A stretch of 64,000 nt of DNA, taken from positions 4,622,501 through 4,686,500 of the forward strand of contig NZ_AP017295.1 in NCBI RefSeq assembly GCF_001548375.1, given 5' to 3'. The first letter of the stretch is position 1. The number at the start of each line of letters is the position of its first letter. The notes below the pieces were generated by a model. That model worked only from the letters and a program-made list of their open reading frames with translations. It ran no database searches and was not told where the DNA came from. This DNA is from Nostoc sp. NIES-3756 (lineage in GTDB: Bacteria; Cyanobacteriota; Cyanobacteriia; Cyanobacteriales; Nostocaceae). The position numbers and the translations under genes were made by a program. Positions 34,551 through 42,452 of the stretch are shown here, one piece after another.

Positions 34551-34763
34551 TCAACCACCGCCAACAATTGTCACTACCTCTAATCGATCGCCTGACTGTA
34601 CTTTAGTCTGTTCCCAGAACTGGCGGTGTAAAATTTCCCCGTTATACTCTACGGCTACTAATCGGGGATTAAACCCCAATTGCTGAAGTAAAACGGGTAA
34701 AGGGGTTTGGGACAAACAATTTTGTGTTTCCCCATTTACTTGTAAAGTTATTGAATTAGTCAT
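34551..34763 (-). CDS. thiS: Sulfur-carrier protein ThiS
   Basis: A 70-residue beta-grasp protein ending in VGGG. The Gly-Gly end is adenylated and then thiocarboxylated to deliver sulfur for the thiazole ring of thiamin. The core reads ITLQVNGETQNC, LVAVEYNGEILHR and DRLEVVTIVGGG, all typical. Its start codon ATG lies inside a heptamer array (TAATGAC units). It sits 38 bp downstream of the thiD2-thiE gene on the same strand, forming a small thiamin operon. ThiF, ThiG and ThiO are not adjacent. Confidence 0.9.
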   Translation of the reverse strand: MTNSITLQVNGETQNCLSQTPLPVLLQQLGFNPRLVAVEYNGEILHRQFWEQTKVQSGDRLEVVTIVGGG

Positions 34764-34806
34764 TGGTCATTAGTCATTAGTCATTGGTCATTAGTCAACA
34801 GTCAAC
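34758..34806. repeat. STRR heptamer array overlapping thiS start and thiE stop
   Basis: TTGGTCA and TTAGTCA units followed by CAACAGTCAACC join the end of thiE to the start of thiS. The array provides the ATG of thiS and ends beside the thiE stop codon. Confidence 0.8.
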
Positions 34807-35941
34807 CCTCCGGCTTAATCCGATTGAGTTGTGAGAGCAAATATTGTGTGACTAGGGTAGGTTGTTCAGCCTGCATGAGCGATCGCACTACTGCCACCCT
34901 TTCAGCTCCAGCATCAATCACATCATTGACATTATTGGCATCTATGCCACCAATAGCAAACCAGGGAACTGAACTGTTTTGAGCAGCATACCTCACATAA
35001 TCTAAGCCAGTCGCCGCCTTACCTACTTTTGTCGGTGTTTCATACACAGGCCCAACGCCTATATAATCCGCACCTTCGGCGATCGCTTTTCGCATTTCCT
35101 CAGCGTTAGTGGTAGAACGACCGATGACGCGCTGGGGGCCAAGTAATTGTCTAGCAGTGGCGATCGGCATATCCTGCTGCCCCAGATGCACGCCATCAGC
35201 ATCTACAGCTAAAGCCAAATCCACCCGGTCATTGATGATAAATAAAGCACTATAGCCATGACAAAGTTGACGGAGTTTTATTGCCAGTTCTAGACGTACA
35301 GCATCATCTGTTTCTTTATCACGATACTGTACTAATGTCAATCCACCTTTAAGAGCAGCTTCCACAGTTGGTAATAAAGTGTCTGATGGGGAGGTAACAA
35401 GATATAAACGCGATCGCCGCAACAGTTGATGACGCTGATAACCCATTAAATCAGTTTCCAGACTGTAAACCCGATACCGCATCTGCTTACAAGCCTGTCC
35501 CATTTTGGGGTGATAAAGCTTACCATACTCCTCCAGCACCCGCAAAGCTTCCTCCACACGACAGAAGTTAGCTTGTAACAACGCCTTAATACTAGAACGT
35601 TGTTCTTCCTGGGGATGGCTTAAATCAGTGCCGGGATCACCAGGGGTATCTCGTGCTGTCCGTAATTCTTCAGTGTGCCAACTAGCCACCTCTTGGCGTA
35701 AGTGCTTAAATTCTCCTGCCAACTGGGCGCTATTCAACCCAAAGCGACACCATTCCTCAATGATCCGTAACCCTTCACGAGCGCGGTCTAAGTTAGCATC
35801 TAATATACGGTACACAACCTGCTGGATTTGCTGATGTTGGCTGTATGGCTCCACCGTTACAACTACCCCATTAGTAATGCTTCCATCGTAATAGCCAGCC
35901 TCTTTCATATTTGCAATGTTTTTCGCATTATGGATTTGCAT
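34802..35941 (-). CDS. thiE: Thiamin-phosphate synthase with N-terminal ThiD2 domain
   Basis: A 379-residue bifunctional protein. Residues about 35-170 form the ThiD2 domain (VVYRILDANLDRAREGLRII; ANFCRVEEALRVLEEYGKLY), a hydroxymethylpyrimidine-phosphate kinase unlike classic ThiD. From about 175 the ThiE TIM barrel follows: SRLYLVTS, TLVQYRDKE, LFIINDRVDLALAVDADGVH, GRSTTNAEEM, YIGVGPVYETPTK and WFAIGGIDANN. It would make HMP-PP and couple it to thiazole phosphate. The exact start is unsure: several upstream ATGs exist and the first 30 residues are unlike the rest. Forms an operon with thiS. Confidence 0.9.
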   Translation of the reverse strand: MQIHNAKNIANMKEAGYYDGSITNGVVVTVEPYSQHQQIQQVVYRILDANLDRAREGLRIIEEWCRFGLNSAQLAGEFKHLRQEVASWHTEELRTARDTPGDPGTDLSHPQEEQRSSIKALLQANFCRVEEALRVLEEYGKLYHPKMGQACKQMRYRVYSLETDLMGYQRHQLLRRSRLYLVTSPSDTLLPTVEAALKGGLTLVQYRDKETDDAVRLELAIKLRQLCHGYSALFIINDRVDLALAVDADGVHLGQQDMPIATARQLLGPQRVIGRSTTNAEEMRKAIAEGADYIGVGPVYETPTKVGKAATGLDYVRYAAQNSSVPWFAIGGIDANNVNDVIDAGAERVAVVRSLMQAEQPTLVTQYLLSQLNRIKPEG

Positions 35942-36138
35942 AAGGATTGGGTACTGGGTATTAGATATTTAATATTAGGTGTTGGAATTGGAAAACTAGA
36001 AACATTTTTTCTAGTTCCCAGTCCCTAAACCCAAGTCCCTTTAATTACTTTGTATTCAAAATAGCCAATCGGTCAATATAGCGGATAACATAATCGACAT
36101 ACTGAAGTTTGTGAGTATGAAACTTTATTATTACTTCT

Positions 36139-36144
36139 AAGGAG
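36139..36144 (+). promoter_or_regulatory. Shine-Dalgarno supporting a TTG start
   Basis: AAGGAG nine bases before the TTG at 36154; the nearby GTG is followed at once by an in-frame stop, so TTG is the only workable start. Confidence 0.65.
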
Positions 36145-36153
36145 TGGTGTGAA

Positions 36154-38007
36154 TTGATTTGCCCCATCTTGTTTAAATATCATTTTTTAAATACCTTGCG
36201 AGTTAAGCAAACTTCCCTGAAATTAGCAAGGTATGCAGTTTCTAGCTTGTCTATACTATCTACTCTGGGAGTATGCAGTATAGCAGTCTTGGGTACTCTC
36301 CCTGGCAGTGTTCTTGCTCAGATACCACCTGTAACACAGCAGATGCCTGTAAGTGAAACAATAATTTCTCAGGTTAATGTACTGTTTGTCAACCCAAGTG
36401 CCGGAGATGACACAGCAGGTAAAGGTAGTGAAAGTACACCGTTGAAGACCATTACCCATGCTCTAAAGCTGGCAAACTCTGGCACAGTAATTAAATTAAC
36501 CCCTGGTAATTACAGTGAACAAACCGGGGAGATGTTCCCTTTAATGCTCAAACCCGGTGTTTCGATTCAAGGAGATACCACGAGTAAAGGGCAGGGAATC
36601 ATCATTCAGGGTGGCGGACAGTTCCTCAGCCGCAGTTTTGGGGGACAGAACGTCACCATCGTCGGTGCTAATCAAGCAGGCTTAACAGGAGTAACCGTAA
36701 GTAATCCTAACCCCCGTGGTTATGGTTTATGGATTGAATCGAGTAATCCCGTCATTAGTGAGAATACTTTTACAGGCAGTACCCAGGATGGTATTTCTGT
36801 GACTGGTAACAGTGCTGCCACGATTACGAAAAACTATTTTTATCGCAACGGAGCCAACGGCATCACCATTGGCGGTACTTCCCCCGCTCAGGTGAGAGAA
36901 AATGTATTTGAAGAAACCGGGTTTGGCATCAATGTTGCCCAAAATGCCGTGCCAACTTTGGTAAGCAATCAAATCCAAAATAATCGCTCAGGAGTGATTG
37001 TACAGGCTAACGCCCGCCCGATTTTGCGGAATAATTTAATTCAAGGTAGCAAAGAAGATGGCTTAGTAGCGATCGCTCAAGCAATGCCAGATTTAGGTAA
37101 TGCTATTGAGGCAGGTGGTAATCAATTTCGCAACAACGCTAGGCATGACATCAACGCTAACGCCGCTAAACAGTTAATTGTGGCAGTTGGTAACACCATC
37201 AACAGTAAGCAGATTGCTGGTAAAGTATCACTCAACGCTCAGGATGCGCCTGTGGCAACTACTACATCTAATAATGTGGTATCGGCTATACCTAGTAACC
37301 AAGAAATTACATTTACTGCTCCTATTGTATCCAATAATACTAATCGACCTAGCCAGCTTGTAGTGCGTACTCAAGGTAACAGCCAGTTACCTGCGCTAGT
37401 ATCAGCCGATTCACCATTGACTGTACCCAGATACAATCAACGACCACCAGCCCCTCTTCCTAATGAGGCAACAAACAGAGAAATACCAAGGAACACTCCC
37501 ACAGCAACCTCCAGAACCAAACTAACTCCAGTACCAACAGTGAGAACAGAGACAACACAGTTAAACTATGTGCAGGTTGATCCTCACACAATTGAGTTTG
37601 TTGCCCCTCAAGGTTCACAATCAGAGCAAATCGTGAAAACTCAAACAGCGTCACCATCAATATCTGAGGATACTAGTATTTTGCCTGTACCCACTAGTAA
37701 TATTCCCTTGGGTAACACCCGCAATATGCGGAGGGTATCAACACCGCAAACTAGTACAACAGCTTATGGTAGCAACTATGTTTCAGCCAACACAGCTGCA
37801 TCTGTACGCTATCGCGTCGTCGTAGAAGCCACCAGCGACAGAGAGCAAGAAATAGTCAAATCCCTTGCTCCTGAGGCATTTTCTACCATCTGGCAAGGTC
37901 GTAGAGTGATGCAGGTGGGAGTTTTTAGCGATCGCTCTAACGCCGACGAAATGCAAAGAATCCTCAACAGCAGTGGCTTAAGAACCATCGTTGAGCCTTT
38001 GAATTAA
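36154..38007 (+). CDS. Secreted beta-helix (DUF1565) protein with C-terminal SPOR-like domain
   Basis: A 617-residue protein. A long N-terminus with a hydrophobic segment (SLSILSTLGVCSIAVLG) ends GSVLAQIPP, a plausible signal cleavage. From about residue 75 it shows VNPSAGDDTAGKGSESTPLK, the DUF1565 start, then parallel-beta-helix repeats (NPVISENTFTGSTQDGISV; ATITKNYFYRNGANGITI; ARPILRNNLIQGSKEDGLVA). A Thr/Pro/Gln-rich linker follows, and the end (VMQVGVFSDRSNADEMQRIL) is SPOR-like, which in other bacteria binds denuded peptidoglycan. It is probably periplasmic or surface-bound. Substrate unknown. Start is TTG with a good Shine-Dalgarno. Confidence 0.8.
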   Translation: MICPILFKYHFLNTLRVKQTSLKLARYAVSSLSILSTLGVCSIAVLGTLPGSVLAQIPPVTQQMPVSETIISQVNVLFVNPSAGDDTAGKGSESTPLKTITHALKLANSGTVIKLTPGNYSEQTGEMFPLMLKPGVSIQGDTTSKGQGIIIQGGGQFLSRSFGGQNVTIVGANQAGLTGVTVSNPNPRGYGLWIESSNPVISENTFTGSTQDGISVTGNSAATITKNYFYRNGANGITIGGTSPAQVRENVFEETGFGINVAQNAVPTLVSNQIQNNRSGVIVQANARPILRNNLIQGSKEDGLVAIAQAMPDLGNAIEAGGNQFRNNARHDINANAAKQLIVAVGNTINSKQIAGKVSLNAQDAPVATTTSNNVVSAIPSNQEITFTAPIVSNNTNRPSQLVVRTQGNSQLPALVSADSPLTVPRYNQRPPAPLPNEATNREIPRNTPTATSRTKLTPVPTVRTETTQLNYVQVDPHTIEFVAPQGSQSEQIVKTQTASPSISEDTSILPVPTSNIPLGNTRNMRRVSTPQTSTTAYGSNYVSANTAASVRYRVVVEATSDREQEIVKSLAPEAFSTIWQGRRVMQVGVFSDRSNADEMQRILNSSGLRTIVEPLN

Positions 38008-38021
38008 GTTAGCGTCAGCAT

Positions 38022-38038
38022 GGTGGGCAATGCCCACC
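38022..38038. repeat. Hairpin repeat GGTGGGC-AAT-GCCCACC
   Basis: A perfect 7-bp GC-rich inverted repeat just after the beta-helix gene, a recurrent hairpin unit in Nostoc genomes. It may help termination but has no U-tract. ACGAATT heptamers follow to about 38095. Confidence 0.6.
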
Positions 38039-38084
38039 CTCTCTTAATTACGAATTACGTAGGCGCAAGCCTTGTCGCAGACTA

Positions 38085-38741
38085 TTACGAATTACTTTTT
38101 GCCCAATACCCTCTAGGTGGCTTATCTATCCCATAAGCTTTACACCATTTTTCTACAGCCTTATCAGATACACCCAAATCCTTGCCGATTTGCGCTGTAG
38201 GTTTTTCCCAAACCAGTTTCTCTAACTCTTCCTTAGACGGTCTGACTACTTTTCTTGTCAAAACCCTAGCTTCTAAATTCACTTTCCTAGTTGTTAAATC
38301 AACACCAAACTCCTTGTAAGTTCGCTTAGGTGCTTCTTCCGTAAACTCCGTAAAATCTTCCCACCAATAGAAAGGACTGGCTGATTTAGGCGGCGTTGTT
38401 CTAATACAGCAACCACCAAATTTGATTGATGGGTAGACTACCTTACCTATGGTTGGTAAATAAATGCCATAAAAGTCAAAATCTTCGGGATTATACTTCT
38501 TGTAATGATTTCCGTTTTTGTCCGCCCAAGTGCTTTTATTGCTAACAAAGTTATTAGCCGAATATTTAGCTTGGATGCGATAGCATTTCCCGTCTTTATA
38601 GGCAATAAAGTCAAAAGGGGCGTGTTCAGTGACAACTGGCACAAAGATAGAGTATTCTTTCTCGACTAAATCTGCTATTACCTTAGCCGCAGCAAGATCA
38701 CCCTTGTCTTTGGTGTGGTGCATCAAACTTGACCCTAACAT
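38085..38741 (-). CDS. PD-(D/E)XK homing-endonuclease-like protein with C-terminal HTH
   Basis: A 218-residue protein in two parts. The N-terminal part has GDLAAAKVIADLVEKEYSIF, then HAPFDFIAYKDGKCYRIQAK: Glu, Asp and Gln-x-Lys positions that fit the PD-(D/E)XK nuclease of group I intron endonucleases such as I-Ssp6803I. The C-terminal part (PSKEELEKLVWEKPTAQIGK, DLGVSDKAVEKWCKAYGI, then KPPRGYW) is a helix-turn-helix often attached to homing endonucleases. No intron is present around it. It lies 53 bp downstream of tRNA-Arg on the same strand. It may be a free-standing homing endonuclease or an orphan restriction-like enzyme. Confidence 0.75.
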   Translation of the reverse strand: MLGSSLMHHTKDKGDLAAAKVIADLVEKEYSIFVPVVTEHAPFDFIAYKDGKCYRIQAKYSANNFVSNKSTWADKNGNHYKKYNPEDFDFYGIYLPTIGKVVYPSIKFGGCCIRTTPPKSASPFYWWEDFTEFTEEAPKRTYKEFGVDLTTRKVNLEARVLTRKVVRPSKEELEKLVWEKPTAQIGKDLGVSDKAVEKWCKAYGIDKPPRGYWAKSNS

Positions 38742-38794
38742 CTGTAAGGTAATTTACCTTGAATTAGGTATGGGGGAGGTTATATTTTTATGAA

Positions 38795-38868
38795 CAGGCG
38801 CGGCAGGACTTGAACCTGCGACAGTCCGCTTAGAAGGCGGATACTCTATCCAACTGAGTTACGCGCCC
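38795..38868 (-). tRNA. trnR-UCU: tRNA-Arg (anticodon UCU)
   Basis: A 74-nt cloverleaf on the minus strand: acceptor GGGCGCG paired with CGCGCCT (one G-U), a normal D arm (AACTCAGTTGGATAGAGT), anticodon stem TCCGC/GCGGA with loop CTTCTAA giving anticodon TCT, and T arm GCAGGTTCAAGTCCTGC. No intron and no encoded CCA. It reads AGA/AGG arginine codons. Confidence 0.95.
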
Positions 38869-39232
38869 AAGTTAAAACTCAGGCTCCTAATAGGAGTCAA
38901 CTAGGAAATTATATCGTTTTCTTTACTAATAAGCAAACAAAAAATTGCAGATTTCCCAAAAGCAAGGCTAAGATGCTAGTCGCCAGTTAGTTGATTTAGA
39001 TTAAAAATGCAGCAAATTGGCTACTGATTAGCTATATTGTGTGGTCGATAGATGGTTATCTGCGTATTGAGTTTAAACTTCACTGGATAAATTACCTTGG
39101 GTAAATTATGCGACAAGTGCCAGCCAAACTTAACCCACATCAGGTAAGTAATCGCACTCTTGGCGATGCTGCTAAATCAGACTATAAATCGCTTATCTAC
39201 AAAGCCCCTGTGAGGAGTTAGTTGCTAGTGCC
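38869..39232. other. Intergenic region with tRNA and gene promoters
   Basis: Between the divergent tRNA-Arg and the gene at 39233. No coding frame. A purine-rich GAGGAG lies about 16 bp before the ATG at 39233, rather far for a Shine-Dalgarno. Confidence 0.4.
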
Positions 39233-39892
39233 ATGTTTATTTTAAAACGGCAGGATGTTGAAATATCAAGCATTCAGCACCCAAAAAAGGATCAGCAAGT
39301 GCCGATCCTCCATTATCAGGGGCAGACTTTTCGCTTGATTAGTGTGTTTAAAGCTGGACAAGAAGAAGAAGCTAGAGCCTTATGGAGAGATTTAACCGAT
39401 AACCGAGGAAAAGCTTGTGTCTTGCTGGAAGAACCAGACCGTTTTAGCGTTTGGGGCAAGGTACGCTTAGACCAGTTAGGTAATGATACTGGTAGTCACA
39501 ATAAAAGCGGGGTGTTTGTCCAAGCTAGTATTTTGCTTTTGCAATCTGTCTACATGGATATTGAAGATTTCCTTGGAACCAAGCAAGCTGCACTCTTTGA
39601 AAAAGAGATTGCTGAAGTCATGCGACAGCAGCAGTTCCCTGAAACTTCTTCCATTGAAGCAGTGAAATATTGGGTAGCCACTAATCCCTTAGAAGCAGCT
39701 AAACTCCCGGCTTGGAAAGAAAATCATGTTACTAGTTTCTTGCAAGAACTACATAAATTGGGAAAAACCTATTTTGGTAACGCCAACTTCGCCCGGCAAG
39801 TAGTCGAAAAATTACAAGATATGCCAGAAGGTGAGCGATCGCTCTTTATCTCTTGGCTAAATCAATCTTCACTGAGTAAACTGTGGCAATAG
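39233..39892 (+). CDS. Conserved cyanobacterial protein, Npun_F0813-like, unknown function
   Basis: A 219-residue soluble protein (FILKRQDVEISSIQHPKKDQ; RLISVFKAGQEEEARALWRD; later FSVWGKVRLDQL). I recall the name Npun_F0813 family for such proteins, restricted to filamentous cyanobacteria, but this is from memory. No catalytic motif, membrane segment or signal peptide is visible. The middle part (SGVFVQASILLLQSVYMDIE) is helical. It is monocistronic. Function unknown. Confidence 0.65.
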   Translation: MFILKRQDVEISSIQHPKKDQQVPILHYQGQTFRLISVFKAGQEEEARALWRDLTDNRGKACVLLEEPDRFSVWGKVRLDQLGNDTGSHNKSGVFVQASILLLQSVYMDIEDFLGTKQAALFEKEIAEVMRQQQFPETSSIEAVKYWVATNPLEAAKLPAWKENHVTSFLQELHKLGKTYFGNANFARQVVEKLQDMPEGERSLFISWLNQSSLSKLWQ

Positions 39893-40032
39893 CATAAAAC
39901 TTGTAGAAATAAAAGTACCTAGCGGTAGGTGCTAAATCAGTGATGAGTGCTGTTAGCGGTAGCGGTGCGTTTAGCACGTGCTGAGTGATGAGTCAGGAAT
40001 TATTCTTGTGCCTCCTGCCTCCCACCTCTTGG

Positions 40033-40098
40033 TCACTGAGCGCAGTCGTTCTCTACGAGAGGCTGCGCTAACGAGCAGCGTCCCGTAGGGAAGTGAGC
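40033..40098. repeat. Small dispersed repeat with palindromic core
   Basis: GCGCAG (40040-40045) pairs with CTGCGC (40063-40068), with CTCT/AGAG inside; a second unit (GAGCAGCGTCCCGTAGGGAA) follows. This TCGTTCTCTACGAGAGGCTG-type element is scattered widely in Nostoc genomes. AGCGGTAGCGGT and TTTAGCACGTGCTGAG upstream (39955-39992) are further fragments of the kind. Confidence 0.75.
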
Positions 40099-40155
40099 CT
40101 CCTTTACAAGTTTTTGCACAACACAATCTTGCCAGAGTGCATTTAGTCAAACCCT

Positions 40156-41016
40156 ATGAATAGTTCTTACAAAAATTCGGCTCAAGTTAGTAAATCAATT
40201 TTCAATACCCAGAACATCGTTTTAGCTAGCATTGGTTGGGGTGTACTGGCACTGTTATACTTTTTGTTATTCAGTGCCAAAGTCCCTGGGCCAAATGGTA
40301 CGGAAAGTCGGGCTGAATGGTATGTGCTGGGTACAAATATTTTTGAAGCCTTAGCCTACCTGAGCGCTGGGATATTGTGCTTACGGAATTGGCGCAGTCC
40401 ACAAATTATGAGTAGTCGTAATGTGTGGCTGGCGATGGCCATAGGTATGATTTCTTATTTCTTGGGGGGGATATTTTTTGGCTATACAGAAATAGTTTTA
40501 AAAGAAGAACCGGATGCGTCTATTGGTGACGTGTTTTTTGTATTAAGTTATGTATCTCTAGGCGTAGGCATGATTTTAGCGGTAGCTGCTAGGCGAATTA
40601 ATCTAGAAAAATGGCAATGGCTCATTGTCTTGGCAATTGGAGTGTTCGGCAGTTTGTTGGCATGGTGGATTTCTATGCAGCAAGGAACAGCCCCAGAAGA
40701 CACGATAGTCACGATTTTGAACTGGTTTTACATAGTCAGCGACGTATTGTTATTAATCATCGCCACCACCCTGTTATTAGCTTTTTGGGGCGGACGTGTA
40801 TCTCAATCCTGGAGAATGATTGCGGCGGCCGCCTTTTCGCTCTACATTGCAGATATGTGGTTTAAATACGCATCTCAAAATCCCAATTATCAAAGTGGAG
40901 AAATATTAGAAGTGTTTTGGGTGTTTAGTGGAGTGTTATTTGGTATGGGCGCAGCCCTAGAATATGACACATCATTAAGCCGGACTCGGCGGGAGCGCGG
41001 AAGAAAACGAGCATAG
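40156..41016 (+). CDS. Polytopic membrane protein, unknown function
   Basis: A 286-residue protein with about eight hydrophobic segments (first IVLASIGWGVLALLYFLLFS, last VFWVFSGVLFGMGAALEYD) and a basic tail (SRTRRERGRKRA). The helix arrangement and the GDVFFVLSYVSLGVGM segment recall the N-terminal membrane sensor parts of cyanobacterial kinases, here without a kinase. The following gene starts 18 bp downstream, so the two are an operon. Function unknown. Confidence 0.65.
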   Translation: MNSSYKNSAQVSKSIFNTQNIVLASIGWGVLALLYFLLFSAKVPGPNGTESRAEWYVLGTNIFEALAYLSAGILCLRNWRSPQIMSSRNVWLAMAIGMISYFLGGIFFGYTEIVLKEEPDASIGDVFFVLSYVSLGVGMILAVAARRINLEKWQWLIVLAIGVFGSLLAWWISMQQGTAPEDTIVTILNWFYIVSDVLLLIIATTLLLAFWGGRVSQSWRMIAAAAFSLYIADMWFKYASQNPNYQSGEILEVFWVFSGVLFGMGAALEYDTSLSRTRRERGRKRA

Positions 41017-41034
41017 AAAAGATTGGTATCTACC

Positions 41035-42270
41035 GTGAGAAAACTAACGAACTCTGACAAACAAGAAATTCTCAAGCTATATCGAGAAACTGCTGAAACG
41101 ACCTCAACCTTAGCAGAACGCTATGACGTGAGTAACTCTACAATTAGCCGACTGCTTAAAAGCACGTTACCAGAAGATGAGTATGAATATCTCGTTTCCT
41201 TAAAACGTGCAGCTAGAACTCCTGAAGGCAGAGCGCAGGTAAGTTATGACCAAGTTCCTTTCTTGGGACAAACAGAGCCAGAAGCGGCTGTTATCAGTGA
41301 GCAGAAGGTTGAGTCATCCCAACCAGCACAACCGGAATTTTCGCCAGAAGAAGATAAGCCAGCCCCAGTAATTAGAAGGACGCGGCAAGCTGCTAAAGCG
41401 GAACCTTTACCCGTGGAGGAGGAAAAGCCAGCCCCAGTAATTAGAAGGACGCGGCAAGCTGCTAAAGCGGAACCTTTACCCGTGGAGGAGGAAAAGCCAG
41501 CCCCAGTAATTAGAAGGACGCGGCAAGCTGCTAAAGCGGAACCTTTACCTGTAGAGGAGGAAAAACCAGCCCCAGTAATTAGAAGGACGCGGCAAACACA
41601 ACCAGAATCCTTTGCTGAGGATGAGGAAAAGCCAACGCCAACAATTAGAAGGGTTAGGCGGCGTTCGGCATCAGAGGAAGAAGATAGGGAACCAGTAGCA
41701 CGGCAATTGGAAATCCCAGTCGTAAAACCCCAGGAAATCGCCAATATTTCCCATCCTTTGCTAGAAGAAGAAACTGGCGAAGTCACAGCACTGGCCGAAA
41801 TGCTAGGCGAAGACTTACTAGACGAATCAGAGGACTTGGATGATTTAGATGAAGACTTAGATGATGATTTAGATGAGGAGGACTACGAGGACGAGGAAGA
41901 CGACTTAGAGGAATCAAGACCTCTAGTTACCAGAAGAAGATTTGGGGAGGCTCCAGTCCAAGTTTTACCCCTATCTGTGGCATCTTTACCCAAGACTTGC
42001 TATCTAGTAATTGACCGCTCCTCAGAATTAATTACGCGACCCCTTAAAGACTTTGGTGATTTAGGGCAGATTCCCAACTTGGAAACCCAGCAAAGAACAC
42101 TGCCAATCTTTGATAATCACCGTGTTGCTAAACGCTTCTCTACCAAGCGCGATCGCGTAATTAAAGTCCCCGACAGCAAAATGCTACACAAAGCCCGCAC
42201 CCACCTCCAAGCAAAGGGTATCACCCGCCTGTTAATTGATGGTCAGGTTTACTCTTTGTCTTTGGTATAA
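41035..42270 (+). CDS. HTH protein with tandem 23-residue repeats and acidic region
   Basis: About 411 residues from GTG at 41035 (RKLTNSDKQEILKLYRET); a TTG at 41023 is also in frame. Residues 1-45 form a helix-turn-helix (TLAERYDVSNSTISRLLKST) like Tn3/Hin-type or transposase-like DNA-binding domains. The middle has three near-identical repeats of KPAPVIRRTRQAAKAEPLPV plus EEE, then two diverged ones, and a run of Asp/Glu (about residues 260-295). The C-terminus (CYLVIDRSSELITRPLKDFG, later GITRLLIDGQVYSL) is a conserved-looking globular domain. It may be a nucleoid or regulatory protein with alternating basic and acidic linkers. Function is not known; it is coupled to the membrane protein gene. 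Confidence 0.7.
   Translation: MRKLTNSDKQEILKLYRETAETTSTLAERYDVSNSTISRLLKSTLPEDEYEYLVSLKRAARTPEGRAQVSYDQVPFLGQTEPEAAVISEQKVESSQPAQPEFSPEEDKPAPVIRRTRQAAKAEPLPVEEEKPAPVIRRTRQAAKAEPLPVEEEKPAPVIRRTRQAAKAEPLPVEEEKPAPVIRRTRQTQPESFAEDEEKPTPTIRRVRRRSASEEEDREPVARQLEIPVVKPQEIANISHPLLEEETGEVTALAEMLGEDLLDESEDLDDLDEDLDDDLDEEDYEDEEDDLEESRPLVTRRRFGEAPVQVLPLSVASLPKTCYLVIDRSSELITRPLKDFGDLGQIPNLETQQRTLPIFDNHRVAKRFSTKRDRVIKVPDSKMLHKARTHLQAKGITRLLIDGQVYSLSLV
41355..41680 (+). repeat. Coding tandem repeat, 69-bp unit
   Basis: Three nearly identical 69-bp units (23 codons) begin at about 41355, followed by two diverged units. The high DNA identity suggests recent slippage or unequal exchange, so copy number may vary between strains. 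Confidence 0.85.
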
Positions 42271-42273
42271 CGC

Positions 42274-42303
42274 AAAAGACACGGTTATGCCGTGTCTTTT
42301 ATT
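42274..42303 (+). terminator. Rho-independent terminator
   Basis: AAAAGACACGG, loop TTATG, CCGTGTCTTTT: an 11-bp perfect stem 3 bp after the HTH gene stop. It is symmetric (A-tract before, T-tract after) and may work in both directions. Confidence 0.85.
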
Positions 42304-42307
42304 TGGG

Positions 42308-42452
42308 GAGTGGGGAGATGAAGGAGATGAGGGAGATGAAGGAGATGAGGGAGACAAAGGAGACAAAGGAGACAAAGGAGACAAGGGAGAGAATAATTAT
42401 TACTGCCTTTTGACTAATGACTAATGACTAATGACTAATGACTAATGACTAA
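42308..42452. repeat. Purine-rich 9-mers then TGACTAA heptamers
   Basis: GGGGAGATGAAGGAGATGAG and similar 9-bp units (GGAGACAAA x4) run to about 42392; from 42411 six copies of TGACTAA follow. The last heptamer supplies the TAG stop of the convergent ADP-ribosylglycohydrolase gene. Confidence 0.85.

Noticed and set aside
38796..38868. Possible group I intron in tRNA-Arg because of the adjacent endonuclease
   Set aside because: The tRNA folds as a normal 74-nt cloverleaf without an insertion.
41355..41680. Regular repeats considered as a CRISPR array
   Set aside because: Units are directly adjacent, without spacers, and in frame inside a coding region. No CRISPR array was seen in the window.
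41244..41786. 180-codon minus-strand frame
   Set aside because: It is opposite the 69-bp tandem repeats and only mirrors their periodicity.
42236..42424. Plus-strand frame with Glu-Gly-Asp repeats
   Set aside because: It is the translation of the purine-rich 9-mer repeat and of the end of the HTH gene in another frame.
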